The position numbers and the translations under genes are program-made. From positions 2,480,001 to 2,544,000 of the forward strand of contig NC_092408.1 in assembly GCF_009017415.1 (NCBI RefSeq): DNA of 64,000 nt, read 5' to 3'. Source of the stretch: Aspergillus flavus (taxonomy: Eukaryota > Ascomycota > Eurotiomycetes > Eurotiales > Aspergillaceae). Below are positions 46,702-58,114 of this stretch, one piece after another; the stretch's first letter is position 1; every line of letters starts with the position of its first letter. Below the pieces are notes generated by a model. The model made no database searches. It was not told the origin of the DNA and worked only from the letters and a program-made list of their open reading frames with translations.

Positions 46702-49407
46702 CTCGTGATTTCGTATCTAGGCGTACGTCTTTTCGCAGTAAAATCAAGCGCCAGACGGAGATGCCGAATGAAATCCGGGTAATTCTATAGCATGTAAGTG
46801 TGATGAACAAACCAGGAAAGATACCAAACGAGTTACAGGTGCAGTATCTGCAAAACAGAAGTAACATTGAGCCCTTTTTTTTTTTTTTTTTTTTCTTTTT
46901 AGGCAGAGATGGGGGTCTTCCCTTGTTGCACTTGATTACAGGTAAAGGAGACGAGTAATTGCAGCCCAGAAACAAGCAAAGGTGAGCTTCCTTACCTAGT
47001 CTTCAAAGTGGTTCTGAATTAAGCTTGGGTCAAAATCATCAGCTGGTCCATCACCCAGCTATTAAAAATTGAGAAGGTGAAGAATTAAAAAAAGAGGTGG
47101 GGGAATGAGAATGAACCCAGGTGTGGAAATGGATAGCAGAGGTGGGAGAAAAAGAAAGGGAAAAGAATTGGAATTTGATTACAACATAAAAAATGGTGTA
47201 GAGAATAGAAAGTCAAGAAAGGTAAGTGGGAGGAGGAGCAGGAGACTTTGGAAGGGTTCTGGAGAAACAAGGATGGCAATAATACTAATAATAAGAGAAG
47301 GTTGATGATGGGGTACCGAAAAAAAAAAATAAAAATAAAAAATAAAAAAATTGAAAGAAGAAGAGAGAGGTACTCCGATACAGATGATGGTTAAACTAAA
47401 AAAAGGTCCTCATCACCACACATCAAATCAAATTCAAAGTAGTCGTCAGGCCCCCTCCCCCCCCAAAAAAAGAGAGAGATACGGAGTACCGATAGTACAC
47501 ATATTGTGTTGAACCGGCCGGGCGGAGGTGAAAACCCGCAGCTTTGGGGCTGGTTGAATGAGAACCGTCCAGATCAGGTATGGCGGGCAGCGGAACCTCC
47601 CCAAAGGTCCAAAACGGTTGGGCTGGATCTAGTGGGACGTGACAATACTGTACCTAACAACCTAGAGTTGATCGTGATGGACTCGGCCTTATTAGGGCTA
47701 CTAGCCTTTTTTAGGTACATACCTACCGGCAAGCCGATGAGCAAAACTCTTGAGATCAACTGGTCTTTCCCAGTGAGTATGATAGAGGCATTCACTGTCG
47801 TGAACTACGGAGTAGTCATCTATTTACAAGATGTACATCTTTATAGAGCCGGACTTGATACCCTCTACGCTTTTATATAGTTTAATTGATCAACTTGATT
47901 GTATGCGGTGCTTACCGTGTGAACCTTGCTCCTCTATCTATAGATATATAGACTTCGCTCACTTGAATAGAAGCATCCTTTATTAAAACGAATAGTTGCC
48001 CTGCCTTCCCTTTACATGAGTCTGATATAGGTGCGTGTACTCCGTACTTCGGTAAGGATATTTCGAATACCTGAATAACTCACTACCTCAAAAAAGAAAG
48101 AAAGAAAGAAAGAAAAGAAAAGAAAAGGGTTTAACTATCAAGACTTGGAGAGGGCGAACAGACCTATACCCATTTGCCCCTCGTTCCAATCAGCTTTGGG
48201 TCCTTTCTACCCAAGCGGACCAGTATTGTTATACGAAAGGATATGCACTTATCTGCTCCGTTGCCCTTTTCATACTTTCTTGCCCTGAGCTTGTCCACCT
48301 TGGGCCTATGGGGTAGTCCCCTCTCGAGTCCTTCCCAATGTGATGGGGTTAAGGTAACAACCATTCAGTACTACTGTATGTACTAGGTAGAACCAGCGAG
48401 TCTACCTAACTACCCTACTACCTATGTACAGTATGTACTTGTAGTCTACGTATTGGTACCACCTCATCAATGCCTGGTACATACTTTGTAGTTGCAGGTA
48501 TCCACACGCTCAGTCAGTACCCAATAACAATCTTGAATGTATTTCCAGGTATGAAAAATACCACTTAGACTCCCGAGTCCCATTACCTCAACTGTGCACC
48601 CATCTTGAGGAGGGACCATATCATGGAATTGCTTTATAATTGATTAATTTAATTTTTTTGTTCTTTTCACAACAGGCTCCATCCACCGTATTAGACGCAT
48701 ACAACCAACCATAGTTGTTACAGGTGACGGATACTGCTGGCTGGCCTACCACCGCCCCAACAACACTCAGCAAAAGCTCACCAGCAATAATTTCGTTCCC
48801 ATCCATCCACAACTTCACCTTCTCTCACCTCAGCTTCCCTTATCATCCTTTTCCTTTCTTTGGTTCATTCTGTTTCTACCACATCGGCAAATTTCTCCCC
48901 ACTGCCTGTGGTCCCAACTGGGGTGAGTTTCTCTGATACCGCACGGTTTTTTATTTTATTCTATTCTATTTTTTTTTTATTGTTCTTTCCTCTTGCTTTT
49001 TTTCTTTGGTTGCTGTTTTCAGAGGCCTTTTACATGAGTAGTACGTACAGTGCCTAGCACTATCTCTGCTAAGTGCTTTGTTCTTTTGCTCCTCTTCCTG
49101 ACTTAAAGTGGTTATGCCCGGCAAGCAAAGGCACTGCAAAACATGACTTTTTAATAAACCTCTAGGGCAACCCACACTGACAATCTCCCTTCAATTAGGA
49201 TTAAACTTATTATTATCTCTTTAATTACTTTTTCCTCACCCTATATCTTGGTCTTGAGTCAGTTTCATTTGAACAGCTGCTGCAAGTCCAGCCCAACTGT
49301 TGACGAATTGACGATTGAGGAACTGGTCAACTTGCATATTTATCTCAGAGCTCGATCCTCCATCATCACCCTCTTTCCCGCTGTTAATATATTATCCCCT
49401 CTTCAAG
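46702..49407. promoter_or_regulatory. Shared 2.7 kb promoter of the FAS pair
   Basis: No convincing gene lies between the two start codons. A 20-T run (46,875-46,894) lies in the FAS beta leader. Homopurine and A-rich tracts follow at 47,319-47,352 and (GAAA)n at about 48,092-48,126. The 9-mer TACGGAGTA or its complement occurs at 47,480-47,488, 47,806-47,814 and 48,038-48,046. The FAS alpha leader has a candidate UTR intron at 48,923-49,022. It also carries short upstream ORFs at 49,034-49,057 and 49,114-49,146. An open frame at 47,506-47,880 encodes nothing recognisable. Confidence 0.7.
48923..49022 (+). other. Candidate 5'-UTR intron of FAS alpha
   Basis: A strong donor GTGAGT follows an otherwise unremarkable leader, then a 60-base T-rich stretch leads to TTGCTGTTTTCAG. 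The polypyrimidine tract and spacing (100 bp) suit a fungal leader intron. There is no protein frame to test it, so only transcript reads could confirm it. Confidence 0.4.
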
Positions 49408-52400
49408 ATGCGTCCTGAAATCGAACAGGAGCTGGCTCACACCTTGCTGGTAGAACTACTGGCGTACCAGTTTGCATCTCCAGTGAGATGGATTGAGACG
49501 CAAGATGTTATTCTGGCGGAGAAACGAACGGAAAGGATTGTTGAGATAGGTCCCGCAGATACGCTAGGGGGAATGGCGCGACGAACGCTCGCATCAAAGT
49601 ATGAGGCATATGACGCTGCTACATCCGTTCAACGCCAAATACTCTGCTATAACAAGGATGCAAAGGAGATTTACTATGATGTAGATCCTGTGGAGGAAGA
49701 GCCCGAGGCTTCCCCCACAAGCAGCACACCTGCCCCAGCTGCTCCAGTGGCAGCGACTGCGGCTCCTGCCGCAGCAGCCCCTCCCCCCAGCGCTGGTCCC
49801 GCCGCAGCCGTTGAGGATGTTCCAGTAACAGCAGTGGATGTGCTCAGGACACTCGTCGCACAGAAGCTGAAGAAGGGTTTGTCTGATGTGCCTCTGAGTA
49901 AAGCCATCAAGGACTTGGTTGGTGGTACGTATTTGCGAATCCGTCCCGAGCACTATATAACTTGAGCTGACGTTGTCCATGTTGTAGGTAAATCCACTCT
50001 GCAAAATGAAATTCTCGGAGATTTGGGTAAGGAATTCGGTTCCACACCAGAGAAGCCAGAGGACACCCCTCTTGATGAGCTCGGTGCTTCCATGCAGGCA
50101 ACATTCAATGGACAACTGGGCAAGCAATCCTCCTCACTCATTGCTCGCTTGGTCTCATCCAAGATGCCCGGAGGTTTCAACATTACAGCCGTTCGAAAGT
50201 ACCTCGAAACACGATGGGGCCTGGGATCCGGCAGACAAGACGGTGTTCTCCTTCTCGCCCTTACAATGGAACCCGCATCTCGTATTGGATCGGAGGCGGA
50301 CGCTAAGGCATACCTTGATGACGTGACCAACAAGTACGCCGCCAGCGCAGGAATCAACCTCTCTGCTCCAGCAGCTGGTGGCGACAGTGGTGCGGGAGCG
50401 GGAGGCATGCTCATGGACCCGGCAGCAATTGATGCTCTGACCAAGGATCAAAGGGCCTTATTCAAGCAGCAACTTGAGATTATCGCACGGTACCTGAAGA
50501 TGGATTTGCGCGCAGGCCAAAAAGCTTTCATCACCTCCCAGGAAACCCAGAGGGCTTTGCAGGCCCAGATAGATCTTTGGCAAGCGGAGCACGGTGATTT
50601 CTACGCTTCCGGCATTGAGCCCTCCTTTGATCCTCTTAAGGCCCGTGTGTATGACTCTTCCTGGAATTGGGCCCGTCAGGACGCGTTGAGCATGTACTAT
50701 GATATCATCTTTGGGAGACTGAGGGTCGTTGATCGTGAAATCGTGAGCCAGTGTATACGCATCATGAATCGGTCGAACCCTCTTCTCCTTGATTTCATGC
50801 AGTATCACATCGACAACTGTCCTACTGATCGCGGCGAGACATATCAGTTGGCGAAGGAGCTTGGTGAGCAGCTCATTGAGAATTGCAAGGAAGTTCTCGG
50901 GGTTGCCCCCGTGTACAAGGATGTGGCGATCCCCACTGGCCCCCAGACAACTGTTGACGCCCGAGGAAATATTGGCTATAAGGAGGTTCCCCGAGCCAGC
51001 GCCCGCAAGTTGGAGCACTACGTGAAACAAATGGCGGAAGGCGGTCCCATCTCCGAGTACAGTAACCGGGCTAAAGTGCAAAATGACCTTCGCAGTGTCT
51101 ACAAACTCATTCGCAGGCAACATCGTCTATCTAAATCTTCTCAGTTACAATTCAATGCACTGTATAAGGAAGTCATCCGTGCCCTCAGCATGAACGAGAA
51201 CCAAATCATGCCTCCAGAGAACGGCAACGGGAAGAGATCGAACCGGTCTAGTCAAAAGCACAACGGCAGCCCTCGAGCTGGCAAGGTCGAAACCATTCCA
51301 TTTTTACATCTCAAGAAGAAGACCGAGCATGGGTGGGAGTATAATAAGAAGCTCACTGGTACCTATCTTGATGTGATGGAGTCGGCCGCGCGGTCAGGTC
51401 TTACATTCCAGGGCAAGAACGTTCTCATGACTGGTGCCGGTGCTGGTTCTATTGGTGCCGAAGTCTTACAGGGCCTGATTAGCGGTGGTGCCAAGGTGGT
51501 TGTGACCACAAGCCGTTATTCGCGTGAAGTCACGGAGTACTATCAAGCCATGTATGCCCGCTACGGCGCCCGTGGCTCACAGCTTGTGGTGGTCCCTTTC
51601 AACCAAGGTAGCAAACAAGATGTAGAAGCCCTTGTCAACTACATATATGATACGAAGAAGGGCCTGGGCTGGGACCTAGACTATGTTGTCCCGTTCGCTG
51701 CCATCCCAGAAAATGGTCGGGAGATTGATTCGATCGATTCCAAGTCGGAGCTTGCTCACCGCATCATGTTGACCAACCTCCTGCGGCTCCTAGGCTGTAT
51801 CAAGTCTCAAAAGCAGAGCAATGGCTTCGAAACACGACCGGCCCAGGTAATCCTTCCCCTATCACCAAACCACGGTACATTCGGGAATGATGGTTTGTAC
51901 TCCGAGTCCAAGCTAGCTCTGGAGACGCTCTTCAACCGTTGGTACTCAGAGAGTTGGAGTAACTACCTTACCATCTGCGGTGCTGTTATTGGCTGGACTC
52001 GCGGCACGGGTTTGATGGGTGGAAACAATATGGTCGCGGAAGGAGTTGAGAAACTTGGCGTCCGCACTTTCTCTCAGCAGGAGATGGCTTTCAACTTGCT
52101 GGGTCTCATGGCTCCTGCAATTGTCAATTTGTGTCAGCTTGACCCTGTGTGGGCCGATTTGAATGGTGGACTGCAGTTCATTCCTGACCTGAAAAGCCTT
52201 ATGACTAAGCTCCGTACCGACATCATGGAGACAAGCGACATTCGCCAAGCGGTGATCAAAGAAACTGCCATTGAGAACAAGGTTGTGAATGGAGAAGACA
52301 GTGAAGCGCTGTACAAGCGTGTTGTTGCTGAGCCTCGAGCCAATATCAAGTTCGAGTTTCCGAAACTCCCCAGCTGGGACGAGGAAATACAACCCCTTAA

Positions 52401-55101
52401 TGAAACTCTCAAGGGCATGGTCAACTTGGACAAGGTTGTTGTTGTTACTGGTTTTGCAGAAGTCGGACCTTGGGGTAACTCGCGAACCCGTTGGGAAATG
52501 GAAGCTCATGGAAAATTCTCTCTTGAGGGGTGTGTGGAAATGGCATGGATCATGGGACTTATCAAACACCACAACGGTCCGCTGAAAGGCAAGTCATACT
52601 CGGGCTGGGTTGATGCAAAGACTGGGGAACCAGTAGACGACAAAGATGTCAAACCGAAGTATGAGAAGTATATTCTTGAACACTCTGGTATTCGCCTTAT
52701 CGAACCTGAGCTATTCAAGGGTTATGACCCCAAGAAGAAGCAGCTCCTTCAGGAGATTGTCATTGAGGAGGATTTGGATCCATTCGAGGCCTCTAAAGAA
52801 ACCGCTGAAGAGTTTAAGCGAGAGCATGGTGACAAAGTTGAGATCTTTGAAGTTCCTGAATCTGGAGAGTACACCGTCCGTCTCAAGAAGGGCGCCAACC
52901 TATTGATTCCCAAGGCTCTCCAGTTTGATCGCCTTGTTGCAGGCCAAGTGCCAACTGGCTGGGACGCTAAGCGATATGGTATTCCCGACGACATCATCGA
53001 GCAGGTTGACCCAGTGACCCTGTTTGTTCTTGTCTGTACTGCTGAAGCGATGCTCTCGGCCGGTATCACTGATCCTTACGAGTTCTACAAGTATGTCCAC
53101 TTATCCGAGGTGGGTAATTGCATCGGCTCTGGAATTGGAGGAACCCATGCCTTGCGAGGAATGTACAAGGATCGGTACCTAGACAAGCCACTTCAGAAGG
53201 ATATCTTGCAAGAGTCTTTCATCAACACTATGAGTGCGTGGGTCAACATGTTATTACTCTCCTCTACTGGACCTATCAAGACACCTGTTGGTGCTTGTGC
53301 AACGGCTGTGGAGTCTGTTGACATCGGGTACGAGACTATTGTCGAAGGAAAGGCCCGCGTCTGTTTTGTTGGTGGCTTTGATGACTTCCAGGAAGAGGGC
53401 TCATATGAGTTCGCCAACATGAAGGCTACTAGTAATGCCGAGGACGAGTTCGCCCACGGGCGTACACCGCAGGAGATGTCGCGTCCCACCACGACTACAC
53501 GTGCTGGCTTCATGGAATCGCAAGGTTGCGGTATGCAGCTCATTATGAGCGCTCAGCTCGCACTGGACATGGGGGTGCCAATCTATGGTATTATTGCTTT
53601 GACAACTACGGCTACCGACAAGATCGGTCGCTCGGTTCCTGCACCAGGGCAGGGTGTCCTTACTACTGCGCGCGAGAACCCTGGTAAATTCCCATCGCCC
53701 TTGTTGGACATTAAGTACCGCCGCCGCCAGTTAGATTTGCGCAAGAAGCAGATTAAGGAGTGGCAGGAATCTGAGTTATTATATCTTCAGGAGGAGGTTG
53801 AGGCCATGGAAGCTCAAAACTCTGAGTCGCTCAATGTGTCCGAATACATGCACGAACGAGCCCAACACATTGAGCGCGAGGCCGTCCGCCAGGAGAAGGA
53901 CGCACAGTTCAGTCTGGGCAACAATTTCTGGAAGCAGGACTCTCGCATTGCTCCTTTGCGTGGCGCTCTTGCCACTTGGGGCCTCACTGTTGATGACATC
54001 GGCGTCGCTTCCTTCCATGGTACCTCCACTGTCGCAAACGATAAGAATGAATCGGATGTCATTTGCCAGCAGATGAAGCATTTGGGCCGTAAGAAGGGAA
54101 ATGCAGTCCTGGGTATCTTCCAGAAATACTTGACTGGCCACCCCAAGGGTGCGGCCGGTGCTTGGATGTTCAACGGCTGCCTGCAGGTTTTGGATAGTGG
54201 CCTAGTTCCCGGCAACAGGAACGCCGATAATGTAGACAAGGTCCTCGAAAAGTTCGACTATATTGTCTACCCCAGCCGTAGTATTCAAACGGATGGTGTA
54301 AAGGCATTCTCAGTCACCTCATTCGGTTTTGGTCAGAAGGGCGCGCAAGTTATTGGTATCCACCCCAAGTATCTTTACGCTGCTCTCGACCGCACTCAAT
54401 TTGAGGCCTACAAGGGCAAGGTTGAGGCTAGGCAAAAGAGGGCGTATCGGTTCTTCCACAACGGTCTGATCAACAACAGCATATTTGTTGCCAAGAACAA
54501 GGCGCCATATGAAGATGAGCTTCAAAGCAAAGTCTTCCTTAACCCTGATTATCGGGTTACTGTTGACAAGAAATCCTCTGAGCTTAAGTTCCCCGCAGCT
54601 CCCCCCAAAGTTGCTGGTAAAGGAGTTGAAAGCACAAGGCAGGTAGTTGAGTCGCTGGCGAAGGCTCACGCTGTTGAGAACTCCAAAGTGGGGGTGGATG
54701 TGGAAAACCTGGAGTCTCTCAATATTGAAAATGAGACGTTCATCGAGCGAAATTTCACTGCTCAAGAGCAGCAATACTGTCGCAAGGCAGCCTCTCCCCA
54801 GGCATCATTTGCCGGACGCTGGAGTGCGAAGGAGGCTGTTTTCAAATCCCTTGGAGTTAGCAGCAAAGGTGCCGGTGCTCCCTTAAAGGACATCGAAATC
54901 ACTAACGATGCAACAGGGGCCCCTGTTGTTAACGTGAGTCTAACCCTGTCCTTGTTTCCTGGTTATTCATGCAACTAACATCTTTTACAGCTTCATGGTG
55001 CTGCAGCCGAGGCGGCCAGGCAGGCCGGTGTGAAGCAAGTCAGTGTCAGCATCAGCCACAGTGATTCTCAGGCAGTAGCAGTAGCCGTTTCCACGTTCTA
55101 A
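49408..55101 (+). CDS. FAS2: Fatty acid synthase alpha subunit
   Basis: The product is 1,857 aa from exons 49,408-49,924, 49,988-54,933 and 54,991-55,101 (introns 63 and 57 bp). The start [20 protein letters not shown] is the standard family opening. An Ala/Pro-rich linker precedes the acyl carrier protein, whose phosphopantetheine serine is Ser175 in [10 protein letters not shown], created across intron 1. The ketoreductase has the Rossmann loop [14 protein letters not shown]. The ketosynthase has [10 protein letters not shown] (Cys about 1276), [16 protein letters not shown] and [11 protein letters not shown]. The C-terminal phosphopantetheinyl transferase starts [10 protein letters not shown] and has [12 protein letters not shown], so the subunit can load its own carrier domain. 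Intron 2 interrupts that last domain before LHGAAAEAA. It pairs with the divergent FAS1. Confidence 0.97.
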
Positions 55102-55482
55102 TGGTTTGATGAGCAATCTGGGCTAGAGTATATGTATTTAAGTATAGATAATTTCTTCTTTCAGTGTTTCTTAATCCTCTCTGAGCATAGGTCACCACAT
55201 TCTTCCTTGGAATTGTATACCCCTGGCTGTGAGCTTTATCAAGCAAGGTAACTTCTTCTAAGGTGCTGATGACTGCTTGCATCTTTGTATAAAAATCAAT
55301 TGTTGCGAGCTCTGTCTCGGTAATCGACTCGGCCTATATACGTTTCTCCCTCTTACGCAAAAGATATATTCAAGTTGATTGATAAAAGTAACCCCGACGC
55401 ACATTGCCACAAATTATTTCTATTCCATGAAGAATTCGCTACTAAACAAGCCACACTGTCGAATGCGACACGACATGAATTC
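55102..55482. other. Convergent 3' intergenic region
   Basis: No gene is visible between the FAS alpha stop and the TRM1 stop. The stretch presumably holds both 3' UTRs. Confidence 0.4.
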
Positions 55483-57882
55483 TCAGCCTTGTCCGCGCCC
55501 AGACGCTCGATTCAAGGGACCCCAGTTAGCGCGTGGGTTGATTTGATATCTGACGAGTCTTTTTTTGGTCACCTCTCTACCTAGAGACTCGTCAAAAACA
55601 ACATCCAGCGTGCTGGTATTAGATTTGATTGCAAGGGCTTGGTTGGTGCTCTGCGCCTCATTCTGCATATTGGCAGGTCGAGAATCGAACTCGCTTAGGT
55701 TCAACCCCTGCCTGAAGCCGGAACGGTACAGGGCGGCTTCGACTTTCGTCACTAGGTCAGAGATATCCTTCCCATTTTCGGCAGCAAACACGATCTCTTG
55801 CTTCAGCAAACGTAGATCTTTATCGCCTTCCTTCTGTTTCTGAAGGTTTTCCCGGCTCTTCGCCATGATCGCAGCGCCGGCAGTGCCAGGCTTAAGGGCA
55901 TTTTCTTTGACAGGTGATTTTTGTCTCACCCATTCTCTCATGATCTCCCAAATTACATCCCAAGGTGCATCCGTGCGAATACTATTGGGTTTGGTGTGAC
56001 TACGGGTACATTGGTAACCCAAATGTCGCACAGCTCCACGGAAAGCATCGGAAGAGATGGTGGATGTATGAAGGACTTTTGAGAGAGCGCTCAAACTGAA
56101 ATAGAAAGGGTACGGCTCTCGAAGAGCCGGGTCCATCCGCGGAATGATAGCTGGATCTTCACTTAGTGCCACATCCTTAGTCTTGGAGATAGTAGGTTCT
56201 GAACTGCCACTCCTTATAGAGGCGTTGGGAGTCAGGTCCTCCTCAAGTGCTGTAGTTAACATGCCTTCAATCCTGTCTACCGTTTGATATACGCTTCTAT
56301 CCGCCTCAAGAAGCATATCAAGGATCCTTCGGATGAATTGAGGGTTATGTAGTGGTCCCGCCCACATTGGGCCGCCTATGTGAGTTTTCATCCCACAGTG
56401 CGCACAGGTCGTGTTTGCTAACGGTCCCTGGGCAAATCCGTAATGATAGAATGGATTCCCTTTTTTATCCAGTCGTGGCTTCGTCTGGGTTAAAGGCTGT
56501 GTTGACCAAGCTCCACAGCCTGAATCACAGTTGTAAACAACCATCGTATTGCCCGAGGCAAACTTAACTTCTGCTGGTGATCGATGAACGCGGACAAAGA
56601 CTCGGGCGTAAAAATCGATTGATAGAGATAGAAGTGGCTCGATAGCCAGCCCGTACTTAGCAGCTGACAACGCGAGTGCGTGAAGGATTAGGCGTAGCCC
56701 ACCTTCATGGGAGTGTGTACCTTTCGTTGGCACGCCGCCGTACAATGCGTATGATTTTTCCGGGTACCCGTTGGAAGCCCAAACCCCAGCATCGGTGCAG
56801 GTCACGCAAAGCAAACCCCCATCTTTGACAGCCTGTACAGCGGAGTCCATAAACGGTGCAGCCGTCCCATAAGGATCCAGATCAATAACATCAAATTTCC
56901 CAGTGTGCGGTCTACTGGCCTGAGTGTTCGCTGAGTTAAGAGTACTGTACATGTAAGTCCGCGCATCACCAGTGTTAGGTTGAATGAGCTTTCCAAGTCC
57001 GTTGTATTCGATGTTCAACTTCATTGATTTGATGGCAGACGGCGAAAGATCATTCGCAACAACGCAAGTAGCAAATGGAATTTCTGATGCATATCGTAGT
57101 GCACGCAAACCCGTAGCAGACAGAGCATCTAATATTGTAAATGATGGCGTGGTATTATCTCCTGCGTGCAATTCTAAGTCCAGATGATCACTGCTTGGTG
57201 TCTGGTTGTCAAAGTTGCTTCGCTTACCATTTGGTTCCTCTTCATCGCCATCCTCCCTCTTCCGTTTCTTGCCTGTTGATTTCCCATCCACCGCGCCCCC
57301 CCTCTGCCTCCTTTCGGCTCTCCGCTTCTTTGAAGCCAGTACATTCTCCCCATAGGCTTTGATTGCAAGTACACTTAGGTCACGATTGAATTGCTGGATA
57401 GGATTGTAGAACACAGACTGAGATTCATCCTCCGCTTTGAGGTTTCTTCTCGTCCCTGTGGAGGCTGCAGCCTGGGAAGGTGGGTTCAGAATGAATGCAT
57501 TCCCTTCTTTCACCGCGTGATATTCTTTGCCATCATACTGAACGAGTTGATTTAAAGTACCAGACAATGATTCTGCCTCCATATTTGATGATCGTGAAGA
57601 GCAATATCGTATAGGAATTGGGAAGCCGGGGGCAAGCTGGGACTTTTCACGTCGAGAGAATGTCAGAGCATTGGTCCGTATAAAGTCGAAAGCCAAGCGA
57701 AGTGTCGAGATACGGTAATGACCTAACAGGCTCAAGCTCATCGGCTCCGGTATAGAGAACCCGGTTCTTAAGGTAACAGAAGGATTTATTTTGGAACTGT
57801 TGGTTATCAGTTTGGTCTGCGGCACAAAATGAACGAGGGAAAAAAAATGAGAGACAAAGATCGGAGATAACGCACGGACCAT
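55483..57882 (-). CDS. TRM1: tRNA (guanine26-N2)-dimethyltransferase
   Basis: A single-exon frame of up to 799 aa. In-frame Met codons at 57,882, 57,741 and 57,582 could each start it; the last (MEAESLSGTLNQLV) matches where nuclear/cytosolic forms begin. The segment between 57,741 and 57,582 is Arg/Ser-rich and poor in acidic residues, like a mitochondrial presequence. The catalytic part shows NPIQQFNRDLSVLAIKAYGE, the SAM site DALSATGLRALRYA, the DLDPYG motif and DGGLLCVTCTDAGVW. The C-terminal part has a CxxC-rich segment (CDSGCGAW, CAHCGMKTHIGGPMW) and a basic KKR patch. The enzyme makes m2,2G at position 26 of many tRNAs. In yeast one gene serves both nucleus and mitochondria through alternative starts. 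Confidence 0.95.
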   Translation of the reverse strand: MVRALSPIFVSHFFSLVHFVPQTKLITNSSKINPSVTLRTGFSIPEPMSLSLLGHYRISTLRLAFDFIRTNALTFSRREKSQLAPGFPIPIRYCSSRSSNMEAESLSGTLNQLVQYDGKEYHAVKEGNAFILNPPSQAAASTGTRRNLKAEDESQSVFYNPIQQFNRDLSVLAIKAYGENVLASKKRRAERRQRGGAVDGKSTGKKRKREDGDEEEPNGKRSNFDNQTPSSDHLDLELHAGDNTTPSFTILDALSATGLRALRYASEIPFATCVVANDLSPSAIKSMKLNIEYNGLGKLIQPNTGDARTYMYSTLNSANTQASRPHTGKFDVIDLDPYGTAAPFMDSAVQAVKDGGLLCVTCTDAGVWASNGYPEKSYALYGGVPTKGTHSHEGGLRLILHALALSAAKYGLAIEPLLSLSIDFYARVFVRVHRSPAEVKFASGNTMVVYNCDSGCGAWSTQPLTQTKPRLDKKGNPFYHYGFAQGPLANTTCAHCGMKTHIGGPMWAGPLHNPQFIRRILDMLLEADRSVYQTVDRIEGMLTTALEEDLTPNASIRSGSSEPTISKTKDVALSEDPAIIPRMDPALREPYPFYFSLSALSKVLHTSTISSDAFRGAVRHLGYQCTRSHTKPNSIRTDAPWDVIWEIMREWVRQKSPVKENALKPGTAGAAIMAKSRENLQKQKEGDKDLRLLKQEIVFAAENGKDISDLVTKVEAALYRSGFRQGLNLSEFDSRPANMQNEAQSTNQALAIKSNTSTLDVVFDESLGREVTKKRLVRYQINPRANWGPLNRASGRGQG

Positions 57883-58114
57883 GATTTAATCTCCAACATA
57901 TTCTCATGTACGGAAGTATATATTAACAACATACATACATGTCCATATTCTTTGGCATCCTTCTTGTCCCTTGCTGGAGCTATCAAGCAAGTTTTATTAT
58001 TTACTACTGTACTGTACATACATGAGCTCCGACAGAAGAGCTTGTCTCTCTCTTCTTATAAATGGTTGTGTGCATCCATCAAGTCCGAAATAGTATTCCA
58101 ACCACCCACCCTTT

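Noticed and set aside
47506..47880. 124-codon + strand frame in the FAS promoter
   Set aside because: No family, no splice context, and it contains a TACGGAGTA copy typical of non-coding DNA here.
50458..52572. Long minus-strand open frames (50,458-51,123; 51,946-52,572) opposite FAS alpha
   Set aside because: They mirror codon-biased FAS alpha coding sequence and show no recognisable protein.
40359..55101. FAS pair as part of a secondary-metabolite cluster
   Set aside because: No polyketide synthase, tailoring enzyme, transporter or pathway regulator is adjacent; sequence features match primary-metabolism FAS.
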